The position numbers were made by a program, and so were the translations under genes. A stretch of 11,304 nucleotides of DNA, taken from Candidatus Merdenecus merdavium (GTDB lineage Bacteria; Bacillota; Clostridia; Lachnospirales; Lachnospiraceae). How positions within the stretch are numbered: position 1 is the stretch's first letter; each line of letters begins with the position of its first letter. Shown piece after piece: positions 1 to 5,727 of this stretch. Location: contig DVLR01000018.1 of NCBI GenBank assembly GCA_018715425.1, positions 1 through 11,304 on the forward strand, in the 5' to 3' direction. The notes under the pieces were generated by a model. It was not told where the DNA came from. It searched no databases and worked only from the letters and a program-made list of their open reading frames with translations.

Positions 1-43
1 TGGCTTTGTTGCAAACAGGCTATTGCCCTACACAACAAATTTT

Positions 44-59
44 CACCTGTAAACAAGTG
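44..59. repeat. Short imperfect palindrome of the CACTTGT type
   Basis: CACCTGT (44-50) and ACAAGTG (53-59) face each other across two bases with one mismatch. The same half-site recurs as CACTTGTA at 99-106, CACTCGTA at 121-128 and TACAAGTG at 171-178, so the tail region of the primase gene holds several related half-sites. The role is unknown. Protein binding and RNA hairpin formation are both possible. Confidence 0.4.
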
Positions 60-120
60 GGATTGATTTTTAAATATTTGGGTAAACCCTAACTTTTTCA
101 CTTGTAGTCTCGTTGGCTTT

Positions 121-178
121 CACTCGTACAAGCGTAGGCCTACACTCCTAATAGTGTAGTCTCACGCTTGTACAAGTG
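121..178. repeat. 26-bp imperfect inverted repeat downstream of the primase-helicase gene
   Basis: The arms at 121-146 and 153-178 match at 22 of 26 positions around a six-base loop (CCTAAT). Both start with a CACTYGTACAAGCGT core and end at the loop with CTACACT/AGTGTAG. It lies 28 bases beyond the stop codon of the minus-strand primase gene, so it could end that transcript. No T-run follows on either strand, so it is not a canonical intrinsic terminator. A TGTAGTCTC word in the right arm (155-163) is also found just outside the hairpin at 103-111. It could be a transcript-stabilising hairpin, a bidirectional terminator or a dispersed palindromic element. Confidence 0.6.
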
Positions 179-206
179 TTTACCTTTATGCAAATAAGAC
201 TGATGT

Positions 207-2306
207 TTAGGGGTTGGGAGTGAGGGTGTAGCGTGCCTTAGCACACTGGTTGCGATAGACCTCTTCTGATTTTAGTTCCACTACCCGGTATCCCCGCTGA
301 TTGGCTGATCTGATTAGTTCAAAACCTGCCTGCTTCATGGTAATACCTATTTTAGTAGGACTGAGCAGTTGCTTGATGCCCACACTGATGCGATTTAATA
401 TATATGCAGTCGTGACGAAGATACACTCTTCGCCCGGCATGGGGCGGCGAAAGTACGTAAGGATAAGTTCCCGCTCCAGATTAGGAACTTCAAAATGAGT
501 GTTATGCTCGTTAATCATGTTCACCTCTTGGCTGTCGAACCAATAATGGAAGCCGTTTTTCCAAAGCGCATAAGCTTGCGCATATACCGTTTCGTAGTGT
601 ACAGGATGTGTGTAGGGATTATCAATGTATTCCACTTCGAAAGGCAGCCAGCGGCGGTTCCCGGTAGGGTCGGACAAAAAATGGATGTTATTGCTTGTTC
701 CGCAGAAGCTGGCGATATGAGTCCGATGTTCCTTGTAGTGAGCGTATGCTACGCGCTCGTTCACATCTTTCATGGTTACCATGGCCTTGAGTTGGCTTAA
801 CTCCGCCGGACGCATCTCATCAATCTCCTCCAGGCAGATGATGGCAAATTCGGTCAGCGTGAACTTGTCATCTTTGGTGATATGATTATTGTCCGATTTT
901 ACATAAAAATACCGTTGCAGCGCTTCTGGCAACAAGTTGTTGAACCATGTCGTTTTATAAGTCCCTTGCGGCCCGATGAGAACTAGGATTTCATGATTCA
1001 CTGCCTGATTGTCGAACAAGGATGCGATAACGCCAACAAACCACTTCTTGAAGTATTCTGCGAAAACAAATTGTTCGCCTTTGACGTGAACGGTGGATGC
1101 CAGTTGGTTGATATAGTCGGTAGTGCCGTCCCAAGGTTTCAAGCGCTTGAAGTGTTCAACGAAAGGATTGAATAAGGGTACGTATTCAGAACCCAATACA
1201 TTGCGGATGTCGCCGATGCGCACAGCTTTCTGCTCCTTGCTCATCCGGCACCACAGGGAGTTGACGAAACGGTCATCTATTTCTACGTATTCAAGGTTGT
1301 GCTTGTCACCTTCGTAGTTCGAAACTTCGCATTTACCGGTGATAACGTTCTGTCTGAATTGTGCCTGACTGTTGAGAAAGGATTCTATTTCTTCGACACT
1401 GGCAAAGTTGTCGTTTTCGGAAGCATGGATGTCACTGCGGTGTAGCTTCTTTTTGCCGTATTCGTCGGTCTTCTGGTAGCACGAGTTGAAGATAGCCGTG
1501 ATGTCTCCGTCGTAGTCGACAAACCGGCTGGCAGCCCATTCCGTAGCCATATCTTGCGGTATACCGTAAGCATTCAGCAGATAACCCATGCGCATGATGT
1601 ATTCATTGTGACTGTGTTCTGCATACACGATATTATCATTATTCAGCTCCTCGGCTGCCATCGTAACGGCTCTTTTCAGTCGTTTCTGCTGATGGATGGT
1701 GGAGGCATTCTTATTAATAACCTTCGCTTCGATGTGGAAGGAGATTGCTTCGGGATTGAAGAACACGTCGGGATCGTATGCCAATCCACTCAGACGGGTG
1801 GCATTCTTGCACTTCCGGTCGCACTCAACGTTCAGTAATTGAGCGTAATAAAGATTGGTTTGCTCAAACGCGCTTGCATAGGTTTTAAGATTCCGGTTGA
1901 AATTATCGCTGACGTAATCAGTGAGAAAGATGATCCGGATGCCGAAACCCCCAATCGTCCGGTATGCCATAAGCGTATGCTTGTCGGCACGGATAATTTC
2001 CAATAGTTGGGGCAACTGGCTGGCAGGTACGTGGTCGATGTCTACCAGGGAAAGATTGGTCCATCCGGTGATGTTTTCTTTCTGCTTGCCATTCTCGAAA
2101 CGGACGGCAACTGCAAAGCAAGGGCACGATGACTTTTCGCGGGCGGCAGCATTTGTTTGTCCCTGTTCGGCATAGTAGCGATGTTTCTCGGTGTGCTCGC
2201 GTATCAAAGTGTCATTCTTGATAAGACCGACAACGTATTGTAAAGTAACCTCTATGGGTTGAATGTCTGAATAGCCCTTGAACAGGCTGATTGTAATGTT
2301 TTTCAT
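207..2306 (-). CDS. VirE/VapE-type primase-helicase (BT4734-like N-terminal domain plus P-loop ATPase)
   Basis: This 699-residue protein probably combines primer synthesis with superfamily-3-like helicase activity on DNA. The N-terminal third looks like the BT4734/VirE_N domain. It has LVDIDH at 87-92 with candidate metal ligands D89 and D91, a YRTIGGFGIRIIF strand-turn-strand at 115-127, and a CKNATRLSGLAYDPD block at 166-180. A helical middle (about 233-290) resembles primase C-terminal linkers. The ATPase has a Walker A (GPQGTYKT, 445-452), an acidic Walker B (LEEIDE, 492-497) and the VapE-type GNRRW block (549-553, candidate arginine finger). All these motifs look intact. Such proteins occur on Bacteroidetes mobile and accessory islands, and VapE relatives serve replication of phage-like satellites. 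The biological role here is inferred and unproven. The start is ATG at 2306 with no Shine-Dalgarno sequence, and a palindrome-bearing region separates it from the divergent small gene. Confidence 0.88.
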   Translation of the reverse strand: MKNITISLFKGYSDIQPIEVTLQYVVGLIKNDTLIREHTEKHRYYAEQGQTNAAAREKSSCPCFAVAVRFENGKQKENITGWTNLSLVDIDHVPASQLPQLLEIIRADKHTLMAYRTIGGFGIRIIFLTDYVSDNFNRNLKTYASAFEQTNLYYAQLLNVECDRKCKNATRLSGLAYDPDVFFNPEAISFHIEAKVINKNASTIHQQKRLKRAVTMAAEELNNDNIVYAEHSHNEYIMRMGYLLNAYGIPQDMATEWAASRFVDYDGDITAIFNSCYQKTDEYGKKKLHRSDIHASENDNFASVEEIESFLNSQAQFRQNVITGKCEVSNYEGDKHNLEYVEIDDRFVNSLWCRMSKEQKAVRIGDIRNVLGSEYVPLFNPFVEHFKRLKPWDGTTDYINQLASTVHVKGEQFVFAEYFKKWFVGVIASLFDNQAVNHEILVLIGPQGTYKTTWFNNLLPEALQRYFYVKSDNNHITKDDKFTLTEFAIICLEEIDEMRPAELSQLKAMVTMKDVNERVAYAHYKEHRTHIASFCGTSNNIHFLSDPTGNRRWLPFEVEYIDNPYTHPVHYETVYAQAYALWKNGFHYWFDSQEVNMINEHNTHFEVPNLERELILTYFRRPMPGEECIFVTTAYILNRISVGIKQLLSPTKIGITMKQAGFELIRSANQRGYRVVELKSEEVYRNQCAKARYTLTPNP

Positions 2307-2372
2307 TATATGATATTTTTTTAAAAGTGATGCTGCGAAGTTCGTTAGAAAGATCTATGCAGCCAAACAGAG

Positions 2373-2392
2373 ATAACTGGCATATCAGTTAT
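2373..2392. promoter_or_regulatory. Perfect palindrome in the divergent intergenic region (candidate operator)
   Basis: ATAACTG (2373-2379) and CAGTTAT (2386-2392) form a perfect 7-bp inverted repeat around GCATAT. It sits 66 bases upstream of the primase-helicase start and 86 bases upstream of the divergent small gene, which fits an operator for one or both. I found no convincing Bacteroides promoter (TTTG, then TAnnTTTG) on either strand here, so the role is inferred from position and symmetry only. Confidence 0.35.
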
Positions 2393-2406
2393 AAAAGCAC
2401 GATAAT

Positions 2407-2429
2407 TTAACGTTTTTAGCGTGCGTTAA
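2407..2429. promoter_or_regulatory. Second palindrome in the divergent region
   Basis: TTAACG (2407-2412) and CGTTAA (2424-2429) are perfect inverted halves separated by 11 bases. Together with the palindrome ending at 2392 they give two dyads in under 60 bases of intergenic DNA. A dimeric regulator site is possible. The arms are only six bases long, so chance is a real alternative. Confidence 0.25.
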
Positions 2430-2478
2430 CTATTAAAGAAGCGATATGCCGCTATGTTTTACTAAACAAACAATCATT

Positions 2479-2777
2479 ATGACTCAGAAAGAGAAGCCTC
2501 TTCCTTATGTGGAATTAGGCAATTTCTTGGAGATGCTGCGTTGCGGCATTCCTGTCGGTGGCAAGTGCCTGACTATTCAGGACGTATGTCACCGCGCATT
2601 TATGAGCGTCTCAACTTACGAACATGTAAAAAGGGCTCAAGTATAAATCTGCATCAGTATTATGCTGTATTGCGCATCTATTTGGAAGTGCTGCAAGGAG
2701 ATGCTGATCTGCTTCGAAGTATGCTGTTGGAACTCCATCGTTGCCTGGAAATAGACTGGCGAAGTCCGTTACCTTAA
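2479..2777 (+). pseudogene. Frameshifted small hypothetical gene divergent from the primase-helicase
   Basis: Frame one starts at ATG 2479 (MTQKEKPLPYVELGNFLEML) and ends at TAA 2644-2646 after 55 residues. The reading continues sensibly in the -1 frame: from about 2640 to TAA 2775-2777 it encodes a leucine-rich helical stretch (YYAVLRIYLEVLQGDADLL and on). The two join at an A5G3 tract (about 2628-2635), so one missing or extra base there would give a single protein of about 99 residues. An ATG at 2446 is in frame, but 2479 begins the more protein-like sequence. The alternatives are a real frameshift mutation, a sequencing error in the A-run, or -1 slippage, since AAA can re-pair one base back at GTAAAAAGG. 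I do not recognise the family. It is not the DUF4248 protein often seen beside VirE genes. Confidence 0.55.
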
Positions 2778-2784
2778 GAGATGG

Positions 2785-2924
2785 ATGACACCTTTGCCAG
2801 GCAAATTCTCAACTTTCTATAGGATATATAGGTATATATATATCGTTGTGTTAATAGGGTTAACATATACTATTAATCTCGTACGTGTATAAAAAGTTAT
2901 GAAATAGGGTGGCAAAGGTGTCAT
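2785..2924. repeat. 140-bp AT-rich non-coding cassette with perfect 15-bp terminal inverted repeats
   Basis: ATGACACCTTTGCCA (2785-2799) and its exact reverse complement (2910-2924) flank about 110 bases of mostly A and T. The core contains nested palindromes: GTTAA/TTAAC (2850-2854 and 2860-2864), TTAATAG/CTATTAA (2851-2857 and 2870-2876), and alternating TA runs around 2823-2842. There is no open reading frame of note and no clear Bacteroides promoter in either orientation. No flanking target duplication is visible. It could be an invertible switch, a miniature transposable element, a replication-origin-like site for the nearby primase-helicase, or a long hairpin ending the small gene's transcript. 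The structure is certain and the function unknown. Confidence 0.75.
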
Positions 2925-3001
2925 TGAAGAAAGTAAGTGCTCAGATTAGGGTTCTAATTTTAGAATTTCTACTTTCTCTGCGAACAAAAAAATGCTAAAT
3001 A

Positions 3002-3033
3002 TTTGTTTTTCATAAACCAAATATCGTTCTTTG
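3002..3033 (+). promoter_or_regulatory. Weak candidate promoter of the toxin-antitoxin pair
   Basis: TTTG at 3002-3005 and GTTCTTTG at 3026-3033 are 20 bases apart, matching the spacing of Bacteroides -33 and -7 elements. The -7 box keeps TTTG but lacks the leading TA. The antitoxin start is 44 bases downstream. The rest of 2925-3076 shows no gene. Confidence 0.3.
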
Positions 3034-3063
3034 TATTATTCTAAAAAGTACAAATGATGTAAT

Positions 3064-3070
3064 AGGAGGA
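3064..3070 (+). promoter_or_regulatory. Strong Shine-Dalgarno sequence of the antitoxin gene
   Basis: AGGAGGA lies six bases before the ATG at 3077 and fixes that start. A full Shine-Dalgarno match is uncommon in Bacteroidales, and none of the other gene starts in this window has one. Confidence 0.65.
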
Positions 3071-3076
3071 TGTTCA

Positions 3077-3331
3077 ATGGATAAGTATGCGAAAGTTTCC
3101 GAAATAGATCTTTATTGGAATTCTGTAAAGAACTTGGGTAAAGATGTGAAATTGGCTTTAATTGCCAAATTATCTAATTCATTATTGGATAATCAGGCTA
3201 ATAATAATGCTAAGGAAGGTTGGACGAAAGAATTCCGAGGGATGTGGAATGATGACACTCGTTCTACGGATGAGATAATTGATGATATTCGTCAAAGCCG
3301 TACTTTTACAAGAACTGTTGAATCCTGGTGA
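3077..3331 (+). CDS. VapB-like antitoxin partner of the PIN toxin
   Basis: This 84-residue, charged protein should bind and neutralise the PIN-domain toxin encoded just after it, and probably represses their shared promoter. A helical N-terminal half (about residues 10-40, with VKLALIAKLSNSLL) is followed by a polar, flexible C-terminal part containing WTKEFRGMW and DEIIDDIRQSRTF, the type of tail that wraps around a PIN toxin. Its stop codon TGA shares one base with the toxin's ATG, so the two are translationally coupled. The start is fixed by AGGAGGA six bases upstream. The assignment rests on size, gene order and resemblance to Bacteroides antitoxins paired with PIN toxins. No classic DNA-binding fold such as AbrB or ribbon-helix-helix is obvious. 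Confidence 0.72.
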   Translation: MDKYAKVSEIDLYWNSVKNLGKDVKLALIAKLSNSLLDNQANNNAKEGWTKEFRGMWNDDTRSTDEIIDDIRQSRTFTRTVESW

Positions 3332-3735
3332 TGAAGAAATATTTGCTTGATACTAATATTTGTGTGTTCTTATTTCGAAATAAATATAGCGTTGCACAAA
3401 AAATGGATGAGATAGGCGTTGAGAATTGCTATATATCATCTGTCACGGTAGCTGAACTCAAGTATGGTTTAGAATATGGTGGTGCTACCTCTAAAAGCCG
3501 TAAGCAATTAGATCATTTTTTATCTTGCATCAATATTGTTACTTTTGAAACAAGTATAGACGTTTATGCCCGCGAGAAGTCACGCCTTCGTAAAGAAGGT
3601 CTGCTGATTGATGATTTCGATTTACTGATTGCCTGTGCTGCTATAGCTAAAGGTTATACGTTGGTGACTGATAATATGAAGCACTTTGGACGTGTGAAAA
3701 ATGTAAAGATCGAAAATTGGGTGGATCGACAATAA
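3331..3735 (+). CDS. vapC: VapC-family PIN-domain ribonuclease toxin
   Basis: This 134-residue single-domain protein is of the usual VapC length. The acidic residues of the PIN active site are present: D7 (LLDTN), E42 (VAELKYG), D97 (DDFDLLIACAA) and D114 (VTDN). VapC proteins are Mg-dependent ribonucleases that cut tRNA or rRNA and stop growth when their antitoxin is lost. The target of this one cannot be read from sequence. I chose ATG 3331, which overlaps the antitoxin stop as TGATG. A GTG at 3328 would add one residue. All catalytic residues are intact, so the module may be functional and could help keep the surrounding accessory DNA in the genome. It sits between the inverted-repeat cassette and an unrecognised gene. 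Confidence 0.9.
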   Translation: MKKYLLDTNICVFLFRNKYSVAQKMDEIGVENCYISSVTVAELKYGLEYGGATSKSRKQLDHFLSCINIVTFETSIDVYAREKSRLRKEGLLIDDFDLLIACAAIAKGYTLVTDNMKHFGRVKNVKIENWVDRQ

Positions 3736-3745
3736 TGTTTATAGC

Positions 3746-3760
3746 TACTAAAAATTAGTA
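3746..3760. promoter_or_regulatory. Small perfect palindrome between the toxin gene and the next gene
   Basis: TACTAA (3746-3751) and TTAGTA (3755-3760) are perfect inverted halves around AAA, lying two bases before the ATG at 3763. In RNA this weak hairpin would sit on the translation start region. An operator role or chance are the alternatives. Confidence 0.3.
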
Positions 3761-3762
3761 TT

Positions 3763-4257
3763 ATGCGTAATTTCCTTTCAAATACAGCTGGTGCTACCTT
3801 CTTTAAAGGTGAGACACGTACAATTATTATTCGTAAAGACTACATAGAGTATGTGATAAAGCTCAGTAAAGGTACTTTTGGCATAATCAATCTTATAGTT
3901 ACAGGTCCTAAGCAAGTATCTTTGTTCTGTTCTTGGGGAAATTATTTTGATCGTGTGCATAATCACGAAGATCTCGACAAGCTGTTTAAAATGATTGAGA
4001 AACAATGCCCTACGGTGATTGATCTGTTTACTGTAAAGTCTGGATTTGAATGTATTACTCTGCCTGACGAGAATAATGTTAGCGGAGTCGCGAAGCGAGT
4101 AGACTTGGATGTTCTTTTGAATACCTATGAATTGGTAGGCAACGCTGCTGTTACTGCTACAATGATAGAGGTGCTTAACTATAGCTGCAAACTCTATAAT
4201 GAGATACTGAAGTCTTGCCCGTTTGAGGGGTGGAAGACGGGGCTGAGGGAGATATAG
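3763..4257 (+). CDS. Unrecognised 164-residue protein next to toxin-antitoxin genes
   Basis: I do not recognise this family. The protein looks soluble: no signal peptide and no membrane segment. The N-terminal half has alternating hydrophobic strands (TRTIIIRKDYIEYVIKL, about 19-35; IINLIVTGPKQVSLFCSW, about 41-58) suggesting a beta-sheet. The C-terminal part is helical (about 113-153, from VDLDVLLNTYELVG through VLNYSCKLYNEIL). It begins 27 bases after the PIN toxin stop, close enough to share its transcript, and ends 92 bases before the Panacea gene. Codon use is AT-rich like its neighbours. The start ATG 3763 is the first in frame after the preceding stop and has no Shine-Dalgarno match. 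Its setting among toxin-antitoxin genes hints at an accessory or defence role, but nothing in the sequence proves that. Confidence 0.7.
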   Translation: MRNFLSNTAGATFFKGETRTIIIRKDYIEYVIKLSKGTFGIINLIVTGPKQVSLFCSWGNYFDRVHNHEDLDKLFKMIEKQCPTVIDLFTVKSGFECITLPDENNVSGVAKRVDLDVLLNTYELVGNAAVTATMIEVLNYSCKLYNEILKSCPFEGWKTGLREI

Positions 4258-4299
4258 GAGAAGATAGTCCTATTGCTTATGTTAAAAGAGAATGATAGT

Positions 4300-4330
4300 T
4301 TTGTTATAAGGAATATAATATCGTAATTTG
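4300..4330 (+). promoter_or_regulatory. Candidate Bacteroides-type promoter for the Panacea gene
   Basis: TTTG at 4300-4303 and GTAATTTG at 4323-4330 are separated by 19 bases, as in Bacteroides -33/-7 promoters. The -7 box keeps TTTG with a TA one base closer than consensus. The coding start is 20 bases downstream, giving a short leader. The rest of the 4258-4349 gap shows no gene. Confidence 0.35.
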
Positions 4331-4349
4331 TATTACAAAGAAATCATAT

Positions 4350-4940
4350 ATGTGCAAGTTCTCTGAAGATAGTAAACAAAAATTAGGCAATGCTCTTGTC
4401 TTTATAGCTGATAGAACAGATCAGCTTAGTAAGACAAAGTTGCTGAAATTGCTGTATCTTATGGAAGAATATATGGTAAAGCGTTATCATGTTCCTTTTT
4501 TGGCTTTGCCCTACGAAGTATGGCAAGCCGGTCCGGTTGCTAAAGACGTGTTTATTGATTTGTCCGACGGACCCTATATCTTTAAAGATTTTGTAAAAAC
4601 AGAAGTGAGGGATAATGGTATATATATTACTTCCGCTACTGCATTTTGCGATGATGAGTTCTCGGAGTTAGAGATCGAGATGATGGAGGATGTTTTGCGC
4701 AAATACGGACACCTATCTGCAAGCCAACTGGTTGCAGAAACGCATAAAGAGGGAACATTGTGGTATAATATAGCCAAAGAACACGGCCTATTAGAGTCTT
4801 TTTCCAAGCATGAATGCAATAATTCAGATTATCGCATAGATTTTTCATTAGCTTTGGCTCCTTGTGTGGCTGATAGTTATCGTGAAAGTTTAGATATTAG
4901 ACAGACAGCTACTATTTTAAAAGCAGGAGCAAATGTTTGA
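4350..4940 (+). CDS. Panacea (DUF4065, SocA-like) domain protein, probable antitoxin
   Basis: This 196-residue protein carries the Panacea hallmarks: an N-terminal helix with KLLKLLYL (30-37), then EVWQAGPV (57-63) with the conserved W58 and GPV. Next comes a helical segment with ELEIEMMEDVLRKYGHLSA (about 106-125) and LWYNIAKEH (about 137-145), the pattern expected in this domain. Panacea proteins are known as antitoxins of PanAT toxin-antitoxin systems and, as SocA, as adaptors that deliver the toxin SocB to the ClpXP protease. Here the next gene overlaps by eight bases, the arrangement of a toxin-antitoxin pair, but that partner is interrupted. The gene therefore looks like an intact antitoxin or adaptor with a damaged partner. 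A candidate promoter lies just upstream. The domain call is firm. The antitoxin role is inferred from family and position. Confidence 0.85.
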   Translation: MCKFSEDSKQKLGNALVFIADRTDQLSKTKLLKLLYLMEEYMVKRYHVPFLALPYEVWQAGPVAKDVFIDLSDGPYIFKDFVKTEVRDNGIYITSATAFCDDEFSELEIEMMEDVLRKYGHLSASQLVAETHKEGTLWYNIAKEHGLLESFSKHECNNSDYRIDFSLALAPCVADSYRESLDIRQTATILKAGANV

Positions 4941-5244
4941 GGAAGGGAATTTATTAAGATTTGAACCATTCCTGTTTAAAAATGGCGCTGTACCGAAATA
5001 TAAATATTTTGTCGTTATAAAAGATATAGATGGCGATTTATTATTGGCATCATTTCCACTGAATACATTTATTTATGGAGCAGACCTGGATACCTATCCC
5101 ATTTCAGCCTTTACAAAATAGTTGCAAGATAATGTGACTTCTGTTTTATTACTGGGAAAACTACAGGATGGCATCTTTCAAGAATTGAAAGAATGCCTAA
5201 AATTATCGCGGGTGGTTAAAAATAGGTTTAGACGATTACTTTAG
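4933..5244 (+). pseudogene. Partner gene of the Panacea protein, interrupted by an in-frame TAG
   Basis: The first reading starts at ATG 4933, overlapping the Panacea gene by eight bases, and stops at TAG 5119-5121 after 62 residues. The same frame remains protein-like beyond the stop (TSVLLLGKLQDGIFQELKEC, then VKNRFRRLL) to TAG 5242-5244, so one gene of about 103 codons was cut by a nonsense change. It begins MFEEGNLLRFEPFLFKNG and has a basic end. As I remember them, Bacteroides proteins next to DUF4065 genes start and end in a similar way but are longer in the middle, so a deletion around residue 40 (LLASFP/LNTFIYG) is also likely. That part rests on memory and is weak. It may be a disabled toxin left beside its antitoxin, or still yield a 62-residue product. 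Confidence 0.65.
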
Positions 5245-5389
5245 TTTCTGCTAGATTTTTCCTGTAAGTACTTGTTTTTGGAAACTCTTTGCGAAATAAG
5301 GCTAATACTATGATCATACTTAATTCGTTAATCGAACAGATATTCTCTGTTAAGAACATAATCAGGATTGCACCCTAATCGCTAAACTG
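5245..5389. other. Intergenic stretch with no convincing gene
   Basis: The only open frame of note is 22 codons at 5310-5378 (MIILNSLIEQIFSVK and on), too short to call. I see no clear promoter, RNA gene or long repeat. In Bacteroides capsule loci this position, before the first sugar gene, would normally hold upxY. Nothing like a NusG-type protein is readable here in any frame. Confidence 0.5.
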
Positions 5390-5625
5390 ATGACTCCTTT
5401 TCAAAATCAGATAAGTTCTGCTTTATCTTCGGGTGATAATGTTCCTGCTATAGAACTATTCTTACAATCAAAGAAGCGATTCATGCAGGTAAATTACTGC
5501 CTGAAGAAGTGAAGATGCTTTGTGACGGGTTGCGGGAAATTGCAAGTATGGAGGCTGTTTTGAGCTATGACTATCCGAGTGTGGAACGCTGGATGGGGGG
5601 AGAGTGTTTTACTTCTCTTAAATAA
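5390..5625 (+). pseudogene. Frameshifted small gene preceding the polysaccharide cluster
   Basis: From ATG 5390 the first frame reads MTPFQNQISSALSSGDNVPA and then IELF to about 5461, after which it degenerates and stops. Shifting frame by one base near 5461-5466 restores a convincing protein: IKEAIHAGKLLPEEVKML, LCDGLREIASMEAVLSYD, and YPSVERWMGGECFTSLK to TAA 5623-5625. The intact product would be about 78 residues, helical and soluble. A one-base indel, or two with a small loss, separates the halves. I cannot name the family. UpxZ, the usual small regulator of Bacteroides capsule loci, was considered, but the residues do not match what I recall of it. A sequencing error is possible. The gene is followed within three bases by a strong hairpin. 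Confidence 0.6.
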
Positions 5626-5627
5626 GA

Positions 5628-5653
5628 ATGATGCTTTGAATACAAAGCATCAT
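5628..5653 (+). terminator. Strong hairpin after the frameshifted gene, probable terminator
   Basis: ATGATGCTTTG (5628-5638) and CAAAGCATCAT (5643-5653) make a perfect 11-bp stem with an AATA loop, three bases past the stop codon. The following CAATTAATCAATTT is A/T-rich but not a solid T-run, so termination may be partial. It would insulate the polysaccharide genes from the upstream accessory genes, implying a promoter for rfbC between 5654 and 5727, which I could not identify. Confidence 0.55.
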
Positions 5654-5727
5654 CAATTAATCAATTTACTTATCTACATGTCTGTTTTATAGCATGTGAA
5701 GGTATTAAATACGTACACTATATCTTT

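Noticed and set aside
2..15. GGCTTTGTTGCAAA resembling ends of IS903 or IS6-type insertion sequences
   Set aside because: The orientation would place the element to the right, where there is no transposase and no matching second end. The match is short and probably chance.
121..178. Calling the 26-bp hairpin an intrinsic terminator
   Set aside because: Neither strand has a T-run after the stem. It is listed as a repeat instead.
2541..2640. Separate gene starting at ATG 2541 in the second frame
   Set aside because: Its first 30 or so residues look like a shadow of the other frame. Only the part after about 2640 is protein-like, so both frames were merged into one broken gene.
2785..2924. Calling the cassette a typical Bacteroides invertible capsule promoter
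   Set aside because: There is no recombinase nearby, no recognisable TTTG/TAnnTTTG promoter in the core, and the genes that follow are toxin-antitoxin genes instead of upxY.
5390..5625. Calling the frameshifted gene upxZ
   Set aside because: Position and size suit it, but the residues do not match what I remember of UpxZ, so the symbol was withheld.
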